A stretch of DNA of 64,000 bases from JAHCHG01 sp965214585 (GCA_965214585.1 OZ243957.1:2356001-2420000); one strand, 5' to 3'. Counted from the first letter of the stretch, positions 32,253 to 42,216 are shown. Notes: a model not told the origin generated them from the letters alone. Numbers and translations: made by a program.

Positions 32253-33350
32253 TTATTGTTTCGGTAAAAGAAAACCTTCATTTGCTAAAGTGTCTGCTTG
32301 TTCTCCTTCGTTTAATGTCAAATATTCTTCTTCTTGTTCGGAAAGTTCGCCGTCAAAAAATTTGATCGCCCGTAGAATTTTAAGCCGAATAGATTCTTTT
32401 TCTTTGGCAGGCAGAGATTTTATTTTTGAATCATTTAAAAAACCGCGAAACGCTTGAACAACTTCTTTTTTCAGAGGCATTTCGTCGTTTCGTTTTGTTT
32501 GTTTTTCTGTTTGCGATGCCCACGTTTCCCGCCTAATCCGGCGGGCTGCCCACGGTTGCAGATACTCCAGATAGCCGTAATCAAAGGATAGATAGGCTTT
32601 TATTTCTTCATTTAATCTTTTTTTATAATCTCGTATTTCTAAAATCGAGTCTTTTGATCGTTGAACTTTTTCCGCCCGATTTAGTTTCTGAGTGATTGCG
32701 CCCTGTAGTTTGAGATATTGCAGTTCAGCAGAATAATCATCTGCTTTACGCGTTTCAAGTTCGTTTAATTTTTGCTTTATTTTATTTCCCAGAGCTTTGG
32801 AGTTTTCTCCTAAACCGAGAATTTCGTGAAGTTTTATAAATTCTTCAAACTCAACCTGCTCGTCCAATTTTGAAACTAGATGTCCATAATACTTTCGGGC
32901 GAATTCGACATCTTCCGGCTTCCCGACGCGCCCGACGGTGCGGGTAATGACTATCGAACGGAGAACGCCTTGTTCGCCCGCGTCGTTTCCGTCTAAGAAA
33001 CTTTTGAATTTATCGGCGATCTCAAAAGTGTCATAAAAACCAGCGGCTTTTTCCGCTTGAATGAACGGTTTTAAAGCCGTATTTTTATCTAATTTCTCGA
33101 TCAGAAATTCTGCTACTGCTTTAGGAGGGTAGTTTCTCGGAACGACATCTCCGGTAAAGCGGTCTGAATTAAAGATAAACTTTTCGAGTGCCGACATATC
33201 AACTTCCTGAATCGGCGGCGAAGGCGCATTGGTTTTATCTTCATTTGCCATAATTTTTCCTTCCTGTTGCCCGCAGGCAATAAATATCAATACGACGGCG
33301 AAAAAACAGAGATGTATATTTCTGAAAAAACTACACATTATCTTTGCCAT
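32253..33350 (-). CDS. Putative lipoprotein in the vgrG-PAAR group
   Basis: 365 residues. The N-terminal hydrophobic stretch ends in a lipobox-like IFIACGQQE, suggesting a lipid-anchored protein. The rest is charged and helical (KTNAPSPPIQEVDMSALEKF, LNRAEKVQRSKDSILEIRDY). No known domain is recognised. It lies between the LysM-zincin gene and PAAR. It may be an immunity protein for the zincin, an accessory secretion component, or the system's outer-membrane part; none is shown. Alternative start at 33338. Confidence 0.55.
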   Translation of the reverse strand: MAKIMCSFFRNIHLCFFAVVLIFIACGQQEGKIMANEDKTNAPSPPIQEVDMSALEKFIFNSDRFTGDVVPRNYPPKAVAEFLIEKLDKNTALKPFIQAEKAAGFYDTFEIADKFKSFLDGNDAGEQGVLRSIVITRTVGRVGKPEDVEFARKYYGHLVSKLDEQVEFEEFIKLHEILGLGENSKALGNKIKQKLNELETRKADDYSAELQYLKLQGAITQKLNRAEKVQRSKDSILEIRDYKKRLNEEIKAYLSFDYGYLEYLQPWAARRIRRETWASQTEKQTKRNDEMPLKKEVVQAFRGFLNDSKIKSLPAKEKESIRLKILRAIKFFDGELSEQEEEYLTLNEGEQADTLANEGFLLPKQ

Positions 33351-33353
33351 AAT

Positions 33354-35126
33354 TTACCAACTTTCCAACAGAGATGCTCCTTCCGCCCGCATTCTATCAA
33401 CCAGATTATGCTGTCCCGCAATTGTGCCGCCATCGTATCTAACTGCTCCGTCGCGCACCCGCTTGGCTATTGTAACATTATTATTTAAATCAGCTGTCGG
33501 GTGCATCAATTGTCTGGGAGCAGACTGCGCGTGCATAACTTCGCCAACAACGTGCATCGCTTCGTGTCCGATGACCGTCGGAAATCCGTCTCCGCCGTCA
33601 GATGATCGCAGATCAATAAACGCCGACCATTTTACCTGACTAATAGCACTTCTGTTCGGATCAACTATATGTCCCGACATCATTGCCGCGCCCAAAAGGT
33701 TCGGCGAAGTAAAACTGCTGATGATAAAAAGATCGAAAAGATCATCTCCGGTATCATAATTTTTCAAAACGGTTCGCATTTCTATCGAGCCGACCAGCCA
33801 ATTCGTGCCGTCCCATTCCTGAAAAAGAAGCGGGTTTGGTCTGCCGACTTCAATTGTATGACCCGAATCATTACAAATTTCCCCGGAAATTGTTACCCGC
33901 GCTCCGCCCGCTTCGGTGATAACTATGTCAGCCGATTTGAGTCCCGTCGGGTCTGTAAAGCGGGCGGGGTTTTCAGAAACGGCGGTGATAAACGGGGCAG
34001 CGATTTGCGAAGCGATAGCGTTTGCCGTAGTAATCGGCGTATCACCCAAACTCGGATTGATGGTAATTGTTTGCGACGGAATTCCGGCGGCATTAATGCG
34101 AAATGAAATGTTTCCGTCGCCCTGTGCGCTTGTTCCCAAATCATTTGAAATTGAAACCAGATTTGCGGGCGGATCAACTTCACGGACAGCGGCAACTAAT
34201 TTCGGCGCAATTGACATTTGCGCGTAAGTTCGCCTCAGCCAAAGAAGAATTCTTCTTTCGGCATCGGCAGTTGAAACAATCGGACTTCCGCCGACACCGT
34301 TTCGCAAAATATGAACATTCATTCGCATCCGCCGCCGGTCTTTGCCAACCGGAACTTCCGCAATTGATTTGCATTTCGGACTTTGCGGGCAGCTCGGAAT
34401 TTCGTAAGAAGCTCTGACCAATTGATCTAAAATTTCGACATCTTTGCCGCCCCCGTCATATAAATCCGAAACCAAAAGCGTTTGTTTATCGGCTGCTTTC
34501 TTATCTTTTTCGTCGGTAACGAGTCTGAGATAACAAGTTCTAAAGCGTTGGGTAGAATCTTGTTTTTCAGCCTTAACCGATAATTTGCGCGGTGTCGGAA
34601 AAGATTCGTGTTTCGTTATTGTTCCGCCTTTATCGTAAACCGGACGCATTGCTTCAAGTTCGACATCCAGCAAACCGCCGGCGCGAATATCCAAAACTTC
34701 TATCTTAAATGTGTCTTCATCTTGATGCGCTTTAGCATTAAATTTGCGGACGCTCGCACCCGGAAAACCCGCGTCTCCGTCAGGATTTCCCGCCCGATTT
34801 GTAACATAATTGCTGATGTTCAATTTCGTCAGCGTCTTATCGTCGGCATATGAAAGATCAGGCGAGCCGTGAATAAAGCGAATCGAAGCCAGCCTTCCGC
34901 GTTTTACGAACTTATGTTTTTGTTCGGTCGCTCCGCTTACTTCTTTTTCGATCTTTTCGGGAATCGTAACAATATCTCCGACTTTTACTTGGCACGGATC
35001 ATCGGTTCGATTGATAATATAAGCATTTGCCGCCTCGCTCCGCAGAGCCGTGCAGTCGCCGTAGCCGTGTTCATATCCAATGCTGCATAATGAGTCGCCG
35101 GATTTTGCTTTATAGGTAGTTGGCAT
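33354..35126 (-). CDS. LysM-like protein with C-terminal zincin metallopeptidase motif (putative T6SS effector)
   Basis: 590 residues. The N-terminus is LysM-like (TYKAKSGDSLCSIGYEHGYG...VKVGDIVTIPE), as in proteins attached to secretion spikes. The middle carries an Ig/adhesin-like beta-rich stretch. Near residues 521-525 is H-E-A-M-H in GHEAMHVVGEVMHA, an HExxH zinc-peptidase motif with a further His. It is encoded directly downstream of vgrG, a common place for effectors. Effector role is inference. It has no signal peptide. Confidence 0.68.
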   Translation of the reverse strand: MPTTYKAKSGDSLCSIGYEHGYGDCTALRSEAANAYIINRTDDPCQVKVGDIVTIPEKIEKEVSGATEQKHKFVKRGRLASIRFIHGSPDLSYADDKTLTKLNISNYVTNRAGNPDGDAGFPGASVRKFNAKAHQDEDTFKIEVLDIRAGGLLDVELEAMRPVYDKGGTITKHESFPTPRKLSVKAEKQDSTQRFRTCYLRLVTDEKDKKAADKQTLLVSDLYDGGGKDVEILDQLVRASYEIPSCPQSPKCKSIAEVPVGKDRRRMRMNVHILRNGVGGSPIVSTADAERRILLWLRRTYAQMSIAPKLVAAVREVDPPANLVSISNDLGTSAQGDGNISFRINAAGIPSQTITINPSLGDTPITTANAIASQIAAPFITAVSENPARFTDPTGLKSADIVITEAGGARVTISGEICNDSGHTIEVGRPNPLLFQEWDGTNWLVGSIEMRTVLKNYDTGDDLFDLFIISSFTSPNLLGAAMMSGHIVDPNRSAISQVKWSAFIDLRSSDGGDGFPTVIGHEAMHVVGEVMHAQSAPRQLMHPTADLNNNVTIAKRVRDGAVRYDGGTIAGQHNLVDRMRAEGASLLESW

Positions 35127-35158
35127 TTATCCTCAGTTATCCTCCTATTATAATTCGT

Positions 35159-37537
35159 TTACTTCTTTTCCCAACTTCTGCCGTCCAGTTCCGGGAACGT
35201 AATTTTACAGTTTCCCGGATCAATACTGCTGACTTTTGCGTATCCGTCGTTGTCGGTTGTTCCTTCCGATACTGTTTGTCCGTCAGGCAGAGTTACGCGG
35301 TATCTTTCGCCTGCTACCGGATTATCATCCTCATCAAGTAAAAGAATTTCTATCCACGATTTCTTTTCTTTATTTTTTGAAGAATTCGGATTGTGCGTCG
35401 GATTTGTAAAAGACGGTTTCATCCAACTCGGAACTTGTTGTTTTTGATTTTTATAAGTCGGTGCTTTGCTGCCCGGATCGGCGTTGTCGGCGATGTGCGC
35501 TTTTTCCGGTTCGAGCGGCGGGACGAGCGTTCCCGGCGTTCCCGGCAGAGCCGCGCCGCCGCTATTAAGCATTACCATTGTTCCGCTGATAAATATGCCG
35601 CCGCTGTTGATTGTGATAAAATTTCCGCCGACTTTTAAAGTGATTCCGATTTGCGCTTCCAATACAATGGTTTGCGCCGAAATCGTGCGTTTGCCGTTTG
35701 TGCCGGATGACGAATTGCCGCTGAATTCTTCGGTCAAATCGCCTTTTATTTCAATCGAAACCGAGCCTTCGTGAACGCGGGCGGTTTTTCCCGCGATTGT
35801 CGAATGATAATCGCGCTCGATTTTTTCGATCACGTCGCGCTCGACGATTTTGTGTTCGTCGCGTTTAATTCGCTCGCGTTTGTCGCGGTTGACGATCAGG
35901 TGGCGGTCATTTCCGATCAATTCGCGCCTGTCGCGCCGGACGCGCATATCGAGATGCTTTTGCGCGTGGACGAAAATCTGTTCTTCGCCTTTTTTGTCTT
36001 CGATGCGAAATTCGTTAAAACCGCCGCCGCCTTTTGACGAATCGCTTTTTACGGTTGTTTTCGTTTTTTCATCCGGCAGATCGTATGGCGGCATCGTCTG
36101 CGGATTGTAAACGCAGCCGGTAACGATTGGCTGATCGGGATCGCCGTTCAAAAACTGCACGACGACTTCCATTCCGATTCGCGGAATAAAAATTGTTCCC
36201 CATTTGTTGCCCGCCCAGCTTTGCGCGACGCGCACCCAGCACGAACTGTCGGCATCCACCTGACTTTCCCTGTCCCAATGAAATTGAACTTTGACGCGCC
36301 CGAATTTATCCGTAAAAATTTCTTCTCCCGCCGGTCCGACGACAATCGCCGTCTGCGAGCCTTGAATAACGGGCTTTTGCGTTTGTTTCAACGGGCGATA
36401 AGCCGGGCTGTTTCTGCCGTAAGCGATACATTCAAAGGTATTTCCATACGGATCAACCGTTTCTTCGCCCGTAATATAAGTCGGCGATTGTTTGATTTTG
36501 TGTCTGACCGACGTGACGATGTATTCGCCCGCGTCAACGTGATTTGCCAGCGTAAATTTGTGTCCCGAAGTCATTGCCGAACAATCGCCGCTTCCGCGAA
36601 TTATGCGGTATTGCGAATCGAGCTTTTCCATCGCTCTTTCCGCCACGCGAATCTTATCCGCAAAAATATTTGCAACGTCGGAGCGTTCGCCGCCCGAACG
36701 GTCTATGTCGTCGAATTTTTTGGCGTAACCGCCCGGATATTCGTAAACTTCCATCTGCTGATTGTCGCCGATGTTGAATAAACTCGGCTGCGTTGCGTCG
36801 AGTTTATTGGTCGGAAGCTGAAAATTATGACTCCAGAACGTAACTTTTCCCGTTTGTAATCTGTAATCCGTGCGCCAAGTTCTGATCGAGGAAACAAATT
36901 CCTCTTCCGTCGTCGTGTCCAGCATAAACGGAATCACGTTTTTTGAAGGGCAGTCAATATGCGATTGCGGAGTGTCGGCGACGATTAGTTTATGAGTTTC
37001 CGCTTTGTTTTCAAAGTAGAAATAGATGCCTTCTTCCTCCATCAAACGCGAGGCAAAATCGAAATCGGTTTCGCCGTATTGCACACAGTAATTGCGCGGT
37101 TTATATTCCGCCTGCAATTCGTATAAAACCTCGAACCCGGCAAAAACCTTTTTCAGAATGTCCGGCACGCTCTGATGCTGAAAAATACGGCTCTGTTTTG
37201 TCTGCGTCAAAATCCAGACGTGCGGCACAACCGTCGCGTTATAAAACGAAAATCTGGAATTGCGGTTGCCTTGCGAAAAATGATTGACAATGCCGTTAAA
37301 ATAGCGCAGAGTTCCGTCCTTTTGCGTGATTGCGATGGAAACGCCCTGTCCTAAAATCCGTTTGATGTCAACAATCGTCGGCTCTGTGCCTTCTTCGCTT
37401 TCTTCGTGAAGCAGTTCGACGTTAATTTCAAAAAGCCTCGAAAGTTCTTCGGTAGTTTCAAAGGAATTGATCAAAAGAAAATCAAACTCCAGAGGAGTGG
37501 AAATACTCATTAACCTGTTTTCTTGTGTTGTCGCCAT
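35159..37537 (-). CDS. vgrG: T6SS spike protein VgrG (TssI) with a C-terminal extension
   Basis: 792 residues. The gp27-like part (FDFLLINSFETTEELSRLFE...FHWDRESQVDADSSCWVRVA) and gp5-like beta-helix (EIKGDLTEEFSGNSSSGTNG) are typical, with the conserved NFLSQGDGNPSQP-like region QFLNGDPDQPIVTGCVYN. The last ~65 residues (SWIEILLLDEDDNPVAGERY...KITFPELDGRSWEKK) form an extra beta-sandwich (transthyretin/CarboxypepD_reg-like) that often connects cargo. It forms the trimeric spike capped by PAAR. A decayed vgrG fragment lies just upstream. Confidence 0.93.
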   Translation of the reverse strand: MATTQENRLMSISTPLEFDFLLINSFETTEELSRLFEINVELLHEESEEGTEPTIVDIKRILGQGVSIAITQKDGTLRYFNGIVNHFSQGNRNSRFSFYNATVVPHVWILTQTKQSRIFQHQSVPDILKKVFAGFEVLYELQAEYKPRNYCVQYGETDFDFASRLMEEEGIYFYFENKAETHKLIVADTPQSHIDCPSKNVIPFMLDTTTEEEFVSSIRTWRTDYRLQTGKVTFWSHNFQLPTNKLDATQPSLFNIGDNQQMEVYEYPGGYAKKFDDIDRSGGERSDVANIFADKIRVAERAMEKLDSQYRIIRGSGDCSAMTSGHKFTLANHVDAGEYIVTSVRHKIKQSPTYITGEETVDPYGNTFECIAYGRNSPAYRPLKQTQKPVIQGSQTAIVVGPAGEEIFTDKFGRVKVQFHWDRESQVDADSSCWVRVAQSWAGNKWGTIFIPRIGMEVVVQFLNGDPDQPIVTGCVYNPQTMPPYDLPDEKTKTTVKSDSSKGGGGFNEFRIEDKKGEEQIFVHAQKHLDMRVRRDRRELIGNDRHLIVNRDKRERIKRDEHKIVERDVIEKIERDYHSTIAGKTARVHEGSVSIEIKGDLTEEFSGNSSSGTNGKRTISAQTIVLEAQIGITLKVGGNFITINSGGIFISGTMVMLNSGGAALPGTPGTLVPPLEPEKAHIADNADPGSKAPTYKNQKQQVPSWMKPSFTNPTHNPNSSKNKEKKSWIEILLLDEDDNPVAGERYRVTLPDGQTVSEGTTDNDGYAKVSSIDPGNCKITFPELDGRSWEKK

Positions 37538-37710
37538 CCGGTTTTTTATTTTCCTGTTATGATCTTAGAAACTCGCCAGTCTTTTTCGCCGCCTCGTTCG
37601 ATTCGCTACATCTGTGACGGCATTGCGCCGGAAAATTGCACAAAGATTTGTGAACATTTTCTGAAAATTTGATAACTACGCTTAATATTTGTCGAAATCC
37701 GGGACTTAAC

Positions 37711-37915
37711 CGTTGAAAACCTTTTTCAAAATATCGGGAACGCTCTGATCGCTGAAAAAATACGGCTCTGTTTTGTCTGCGTCAAAATTCAGACGCGCGG
37801 CACGATTGCGGCGTTATAAAAAGAAAAGCGCGGATTGCGGCTGCCCTGCGAAAAATTGCCGATAATGCCGTTAAGACAGCGCGTCGTATCGTCTTCCTGA
37901 TTTATCTGATTTGTC
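37711..37915 (-). pseudogene. Decayed fragment of a second vgrG
   Basis: Read on the minus strand it gives NGIIGNFSQGSRNPRFSFYN-AAIVPRV-stop-ILTQTKQSRIF, then shifted SDQSVPDILKKVF. The intact VgrG has NGIVNHFSQGNRNSRFSFYN...VWILTQTKQSRIF. A nonsense codon replaces the Trp and at least one frameshift follows. Only about 65 codons survive. The rest of the gene-free stretch 37538-38120 holds a family-E repeat and unassigned sequence. Confidence 0.8.
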
Positions 37916-37989
37916 GCCTCGCCAATAATTAAGCGGTTAAGCCAGATGATAAAAAGTTTCAAGGTTTAATCGGCGGCTTTAGTTTCAGA

Positions 37990-38098
37990 AGAAAACTTAC
38001 AAAATAATTGAGATTTGAAAGTTAAGAATTGTCCGTCAGATCGAGTTTTAAGTTCTCCATTTTCAATTCTCAAATCTTAATTATTTTGTAAGTTTTCC
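37990..38098. repeat. AT-rich inverted repeat, family E copy 2
   Basis: GAAAACTTACAAAATAATTG at the left faces its inverse TTATTTTGTAAGTTTT at the right, separated by about 60 nt with further inverted pieces (AGATTTGA/TCAAATCT). It lies immediately after the clpV stop. Confidence 0.68.
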
Positions 38099-38120
38099 CT
38101 TTTTCAAAATATTGTTGCTG

Positions 38121-40898
38121 TTATTCAAACGAATACCGGAAATTTTCGTCGTCGCCGACGGAAACTTTGATTTGGTTTATATTTTCACCTTCCGCCATAC
38201 GCGACAGAACTTCGCCGCTCATCTGCGGCAGAAGCGTGCCGGTTAAAATGTTGATGACGTTTCTCGCGCCGCTGTCAACATCGGTGCAGCGAGCCGCAAC
38301 GGTGTCAATAACCTGATCGTCATATTTAAATTCCGCGCCGTGATTATTGTGGATTCGCTTTTTGATCTTCTTGAGTTGGAGTTTGACGATTTCCTTTAAA
38401 ACATCGTCGGAAATCGGATAAAAAGGAACTGTCACCATTCTTCCCAAAAGCGCGGGCTTAAACGCCTTGACGAGTTCGGGACGAATCGCTTCTTCCAAGC
38501 CTTGCGGATCGGGGCGCGTGTCGGGATCGGCGTTCAAGGACATAATCAGATCGGTTGCGACGTTCGAGGTCAGCAAAATTACGCAGTTCTTAAAATCAAT
38601 TTCGCGCCCTTCGCCGTCTTCCAAAACGCCCTTGTCAAACACCTGATAAAAAAGTTCCATTACGTCCGGGTGCGCTTTTTCGACTTCATCGAGAAGCACG
38701 ACCGAATAAGGTTTGCGCCGAACCGCTTCGGTCAAAACGCCGCCTTCGCCGTAGCCGACATATCCCGGCGGCGAACCTTTCAAACTCGAAACCGTGTGCG
38801 CTTCCTGATATTCGCTCATATTTATCGAGATCAGATTGCGCTCGCCGCCGTAAAGCGTATCGGCAAGTGCCAGCGCGGTTTCGGTTTTTCCGACTCCCGA
38901 AGTTCCGACAAGTAAAAATACGCCAATCGGACGCTTCGGATCGGTCAAACCGGCGCGGGAAGTCTTGATTCGCTCGGCAATTTCGTGCAGAGCGTGATCT
39001 TGTCCTAAAACTCTTTCGGCAAGCGTTTCCTGCAATTTCAAAATCTGATTGATCTCGTCGGCAACCATTTTCCCAATCGGGATTCCCGTCCAACCCGAAA
39101 TAACTTCCGCCACCGTCTGCGAATTGACAACCGGCTGCATCAGAGGATTTTCCCCTTGCAATTCTTTTAATTCGGCATTCAAACGCTTGAGTTCTGTGAT
39201 TTCGGCAGATTGGTCTTTGGTTTTTGGTTTTTGGTCTTCGGAGTTCGCCTCATTTTCCGTTTGAGTTTGAACTTCCGATTCTTGATTTTCACCTTCTGCC
39301 TTCTCACTACCATCTTCTGAACTCTGACTTCCGGCTTCCAAATCCGGTAGTTTACTATCAATCCGCGACATTTCCAGTTTCGTCCGAATAGTGCGGATTT
39401 TCTCGGTCAGTTCTTTTTCCTGTTCCCACTGCTCGTTTAATTTTTCGAGTTCGCCTTCGGTTTCGCTTCGTTTTGCTTTGAGTTCTTCGAGGCGTTCGCC
39501 GTGTTCTTCGCCCGTCGCTTCTTCGCGTTCGAGGTTGTCTATTTCCGTTGTCAAACTTTGAATTCTTCGCGTCGCGTCTTCCACCGAAGCCGGAGTCGCG
39601 CCTTGTCCGATGGCGACTTTCGCGCAAGCCGTGTCCAGAACGGAAACCGATTTATCGGGAAGCTGCCGTCCCGTAATGTAGCGATGCGAAAGTTTAACGC
39701 AGTCAACAACGGCTTCGTCTAAAATCCGCACGTTGTGATGTTCTTCCATTTTGTCGGCAATCGCCCGCATCATCTGAATCGCTTTTTCTTCGTCCGGTTC
39801 TTCGACTTTGACGACCTGAAAACGCCTCGCAAGTGCCGCGTCCTTTTCAAAATACTTTTTGTATTCCGCCCAAGTCGTCGCCGCAATCGTGCGAAGTTCG
39901 CCCCGCGCAAGCGGCGGTTTTAAAAGATTCGCCGCGTCGTTTTGTCCGGCTGCGCCGCCCGCGCCGATCATCGTGTGTGCTTCGTCAATAAACAAAATTA
40001 TCGGCTGCGGCGAGGCTTTAACTTCATCAATGACGGATTTTAAGCGGTTTTCAAATTCGCCTTTGATTCCCGCGCCCGCTTGGAGAAGTCCCATATCGAG
40101 AGTTCTGACCGCGACATTTTTAAGCGGTTCGGGAACGTCGCCTTCGGCAATTCTCAAGGCGAAACCTTCAATCACCGCCGTTTTGCCGACTCCCGCTTCG
40201 CCCGTCAAAATCGGGTTATTCTGCCGCCGACGAGTTAAAATATCAACAATCTGGCGAATTTCCGCGTCGCGTCCCAAGATCGGATCAATTTTTCCCGCCT
40301 TTGCCTTCGCCGTTAAATCTTCCGTGAACTGATCGAGCGTTTTCGTTTTGCCCGGAACGCCGCTTGCAATCTGTTCGCCGTCGGAAACTCCAGCCGCTTC
40401 GCCGAGCCGTGAAGCGTTGCGTTCTTCAATCGAATCCGCCGTTATATCTTGAAATTTCTGCTGCAAGGATTCTGCCGAAATGTGCCGGAATTCTTTGGAA
40501 ATATCGCGGGCGAGGCGGGCTAAACTTTCATCCTGCACGAGAGATAAAATAATGTGACCGGAGCGAACGCGAGCCGCGCCGAAATCAATCGAGGCTTTCA
40601 GCCAAGCGTCCTGCACGAGTCGCGGAATCCTTTCGCTCAAGCCCGGCGTGCGCGAATTTCCCGTCTTTAAGCGGTCAATCGCGTCGTTGACATCCTTCGT
40701 TAAGCGGTCAACATTTATCTCGTAATGATGGCAGATTTTATGCAGATCGGTTTCGTCGCGTTCGAGAATTTTCATCAAAAGATGTTCGATCTCGACATCG
40801 TAATTCGTTCTCGACAGACACAATCCGGCGGCATCTTCCAGAGCCGCGCGGCAAGTATCGTTTAATCTGCCAACCAAAGATTTTAAGTTCACGTTCAT
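38121..40898 (-). CDS. clpV: T6SS sheath-disassembly ATPase ClpV (TssH)
   Basis: 925 residues, Hsp100/ClpB-like with two AAA+ modules: Walker A GEAGVGKT (233-240) and GTSGVGKT (665-672), Walker B ILFIDEAHTM and VLLDEVEKAH. The N-terminal domain (residues 1-160) has the ClpV-type helix for TssC binding. ClpV pulls apart contracted TssB/TssC sheath for reuse. An acidic, Gln/Ser/Glu-rich insert (residues ~515-565) extends the middle coiled coil and has unusual base composition. Shine-Dalgarno AGGAGA precedes the ATG. Confidence 0.93.
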   Translation of the reverse strand: MNVNLKSLVGRLNDTCRAALEDAAGLCLSRTNYDVEIEHLLMKILERDETDLHKICHHYEINVDRLTKDVNDAIDRLKTGNSRTPGLSERIPRLVQDAWLKASIDFGAARVRSGHIILSLVQDESLARLARDISKEFRHISAESLQQKFQDITADSIEERNASRLGEAAGVSDGEQIASGVPGKTKTLDQFTEDLTAKAKAGKIDPILGRDAEIRQIVDILTRRRQNNPILTGEAGVGKTAVIEGFALRIAEGDVPEPLKNVAVRTLDMGLLQAGAGIKGEFENRLKSVIDEVKASPQPIILFIDEAHTMIGAGGAAGQNDAANLLKPPLARGELRTIAATTWAEYKKYFEKDAALARRFQVVKVEEPDEEKAIQMMRAIADKMEEHHNVRILDEAVVDCVKLSHRYITGRQLPDKSVSVLDTACAKVAIGQGATPASVEDATRRIQSLTTEIDNLEREEATGEEHGERLEELKAKRSETEGELEKLNEQWEQEKELTEKIRTIRTKLEMSRIDSKLPDLEAGSQSSEDGSEKAEGENQESEVQTQTENEANSEDQKPKTKDQSAEITELKRLNAELKELQGENPLMQPVVNSQTVAEVISGWTGIPIGKMVADEINQILKLQETLAERVLGQDHALHEIAERIKTSRAGLTDPKRPIGVFLLVGTSGVGKTETALALADTLYGGERNLISINMSEYQEAHTVSSLKGSPPGYVGYGEGGVLTEAVRRKPYSVVLLDEVEKAHPDVMELFYQVFDKGVLEDGEGREIDFKNCVILLTSNVATDLIMSLNADPDTRPDPQGLEEAIRPELVKAFKPALLGRMVTVPFYPISDDVLKEIVKLQLKKIKKRIHNNHGAEFKYDDQVIDTVAARCTDVDSGARNVINILTGTLLPQMSGEVLSRMAEGENINQIKVSVGDDENFRYSFE

Positions 40899-40949
40899 TG
40901 TTTTATCTCCTGAAATTTGTTGAATATCTGTTTTTTATTTGGCAAAAAG

Positions 40950-41055
40950 AAACTTAAAAAATAATTGATAATTGAAAATTGATATTTGATAATTTTATTC
41001 GCCCGCGTGAGTAAGAGATTTATCAATTATCATCTATCAATTATATTTTTAGGTT
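40950..41055. repeat. AT-rich inverted repeat, family E copy 3
   Basis: AAACTTAAAAAATAATTGAT at the left and ATCAATTATATTTTTAGGTT at the right are inverted copies around a CGCCCGCGTGAG centre. It lies between clpV and tssG inside the T6SS locus. Confidence 0.68.
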
Positions 41056-41135
41056 AAATCTTTGAAATAAACATCATCGAATAAATCCGAAAATTATTTG
41101 GTATTTACCCGCAATTTAAAAATATTCTTCCCGGT

Positions 41136-42149
41136 TTAATTGCCCGTCTGCAAAATAACCTGCCCGTCGTCTTGGGTAAAAGATTTCGATTTTAAGAACG
41201 AAGACCAGCCGAGCATCGGACGGCGTTTTGCTCTGGTCGTCAAAATCGTGCTTGGAACTTGTTCTGCCTGCAAAATCAGCTGGACATCAAAATCCAAATC
41301 CAACCCGACGATAAATTTAATTATTGATTTCAAAGATTCGTGTGCCGTGCCGTTCGGCAGAAATGCGCGAAACTGCTTAAAGGGAAGTGCGCCGAGAACG
41401 ACTCTGAATTTTGACTGCTGATCCCAGATGCGCGTTCCGATCAGAGCATTTCCGCCAAGCGTGTAATTCGCCGTGCCGAGCCTTGTAATGCTTTCCGTAT
41501 CGAGTTCTAACCATTGACCGAAAAACTGAATGATTTTTGCATTAATCTGAAAATAATCCGCCAAAATATTTTCCAGCGATTCGGATGAATGAGGTTTCTG
41601 CGCGATCAGACCGCTGTATGGCAAAAGCGATTCGTCTGCGACATCCAGTTTTCCGCGTAAACCCTTCGTGCCGAGTCCGGCAAAACAAAACAACTGCCGG
41701 GTAAAATCGTCATTTCCGCGTTCGTATGCGACGGGAAAACGGTATTTTTCCCAAGCCCGAAAAAACAGGGAAACCGAGCGATGAGTGAAAATATCGAGAA
41801 ACGACCACATCGTTGTATCGCGGTAACGAATGCGGTTCATCACGAGTTCGGTATAATGAACAGGCATAACGCCGCTTACGCCGACCATTCCCATAAAGTT
41901 GACGAACATTTCCGTTTTTTCCCTGTCGGTCGCCTCGTCAAATTCGGTTTGCAAATCGTGGATTTGACTCGGCGGAAAATTGAGCGAAACGTGCGAACGA
42001 AAACGCACGATCTCTTCGTCCGGCATTGCTTCGCCCGCAACGGCTTTCTTGTCGGGAAAAATCTTTTCCAAAACTCGCACGGCTTGAAAAAACTCAAACC
42101 GATACGGCTCGTCGAAAAGTTCTTGATTCAGAGGTTTTCGTTCCTTCAT
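41136..42149 (-). CDS. tssG: T6SS baseplate protein TssG
   Basis: 337 residues, typical TssG length. Signatures: PYRFEFFQAVRVLEKIFPD, IVRFRSHVSLNFPPSQI, NFMGMVGVSGVMPVHYTE, DIFTHRSVSLFFRAWEKYRF, RTKGLRGKLDV-like GTKGLRGKLDVADESLLPYS, and GTRIWDQQSKFRVVLGALPF. It forms the baseplate wedge with TssE, TssF and TssK. Separated from tssF here by two inserted genes. Confidence 0.9.
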   Translation of the reverse strand: MKERKPLNQELFDEPYRFEFFQAVRVLEKIFPDKKAVAGEAMPDEEIVRFRSHVSLNFPPSQIHDLQTEFDEATDREKTEMFVNFMGMVGVSGVMPVHYTELVMNRIRYRDTTMWSFLDIFTHRSVSLFFRAWEKYRFPVAYERGNDDFTRQLFCFAGLGTKGLRGKLDVADESLLPYSGLIAQKPHSSESLENILADYFQINAKIIQFFGQWLELDTESITRLGTANYTLGGNALIGTRIWDQQSKFRVVLGALPFKQFRAFLPNGTAHESLKSIIKFIVGLDLDFDVQLILQAEQVPSTILTTRAKRRPMLGWSSFLKSKSFTQDDGQVILQTGN

Positions 42150-42216
42150 TATTCCTGACCGCCTGTAAATCTTTCCGAGATTAATTTCGGTTTCTAATCT
42201 TCATTCAAATCCCCTG

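Noticed and set aside
32253..33350. TssJ identity for the lipoprotein
   Set aside because: It is far longer than TssJ, helical instead of beta-sandwich, and located with vgrG/PAAR instead of tssK-L-M.
37711..37915. A functional second VgrG
   Set aside because: An internal stop, a frameshift and the absence of the rest of the gene show it is a fragment.
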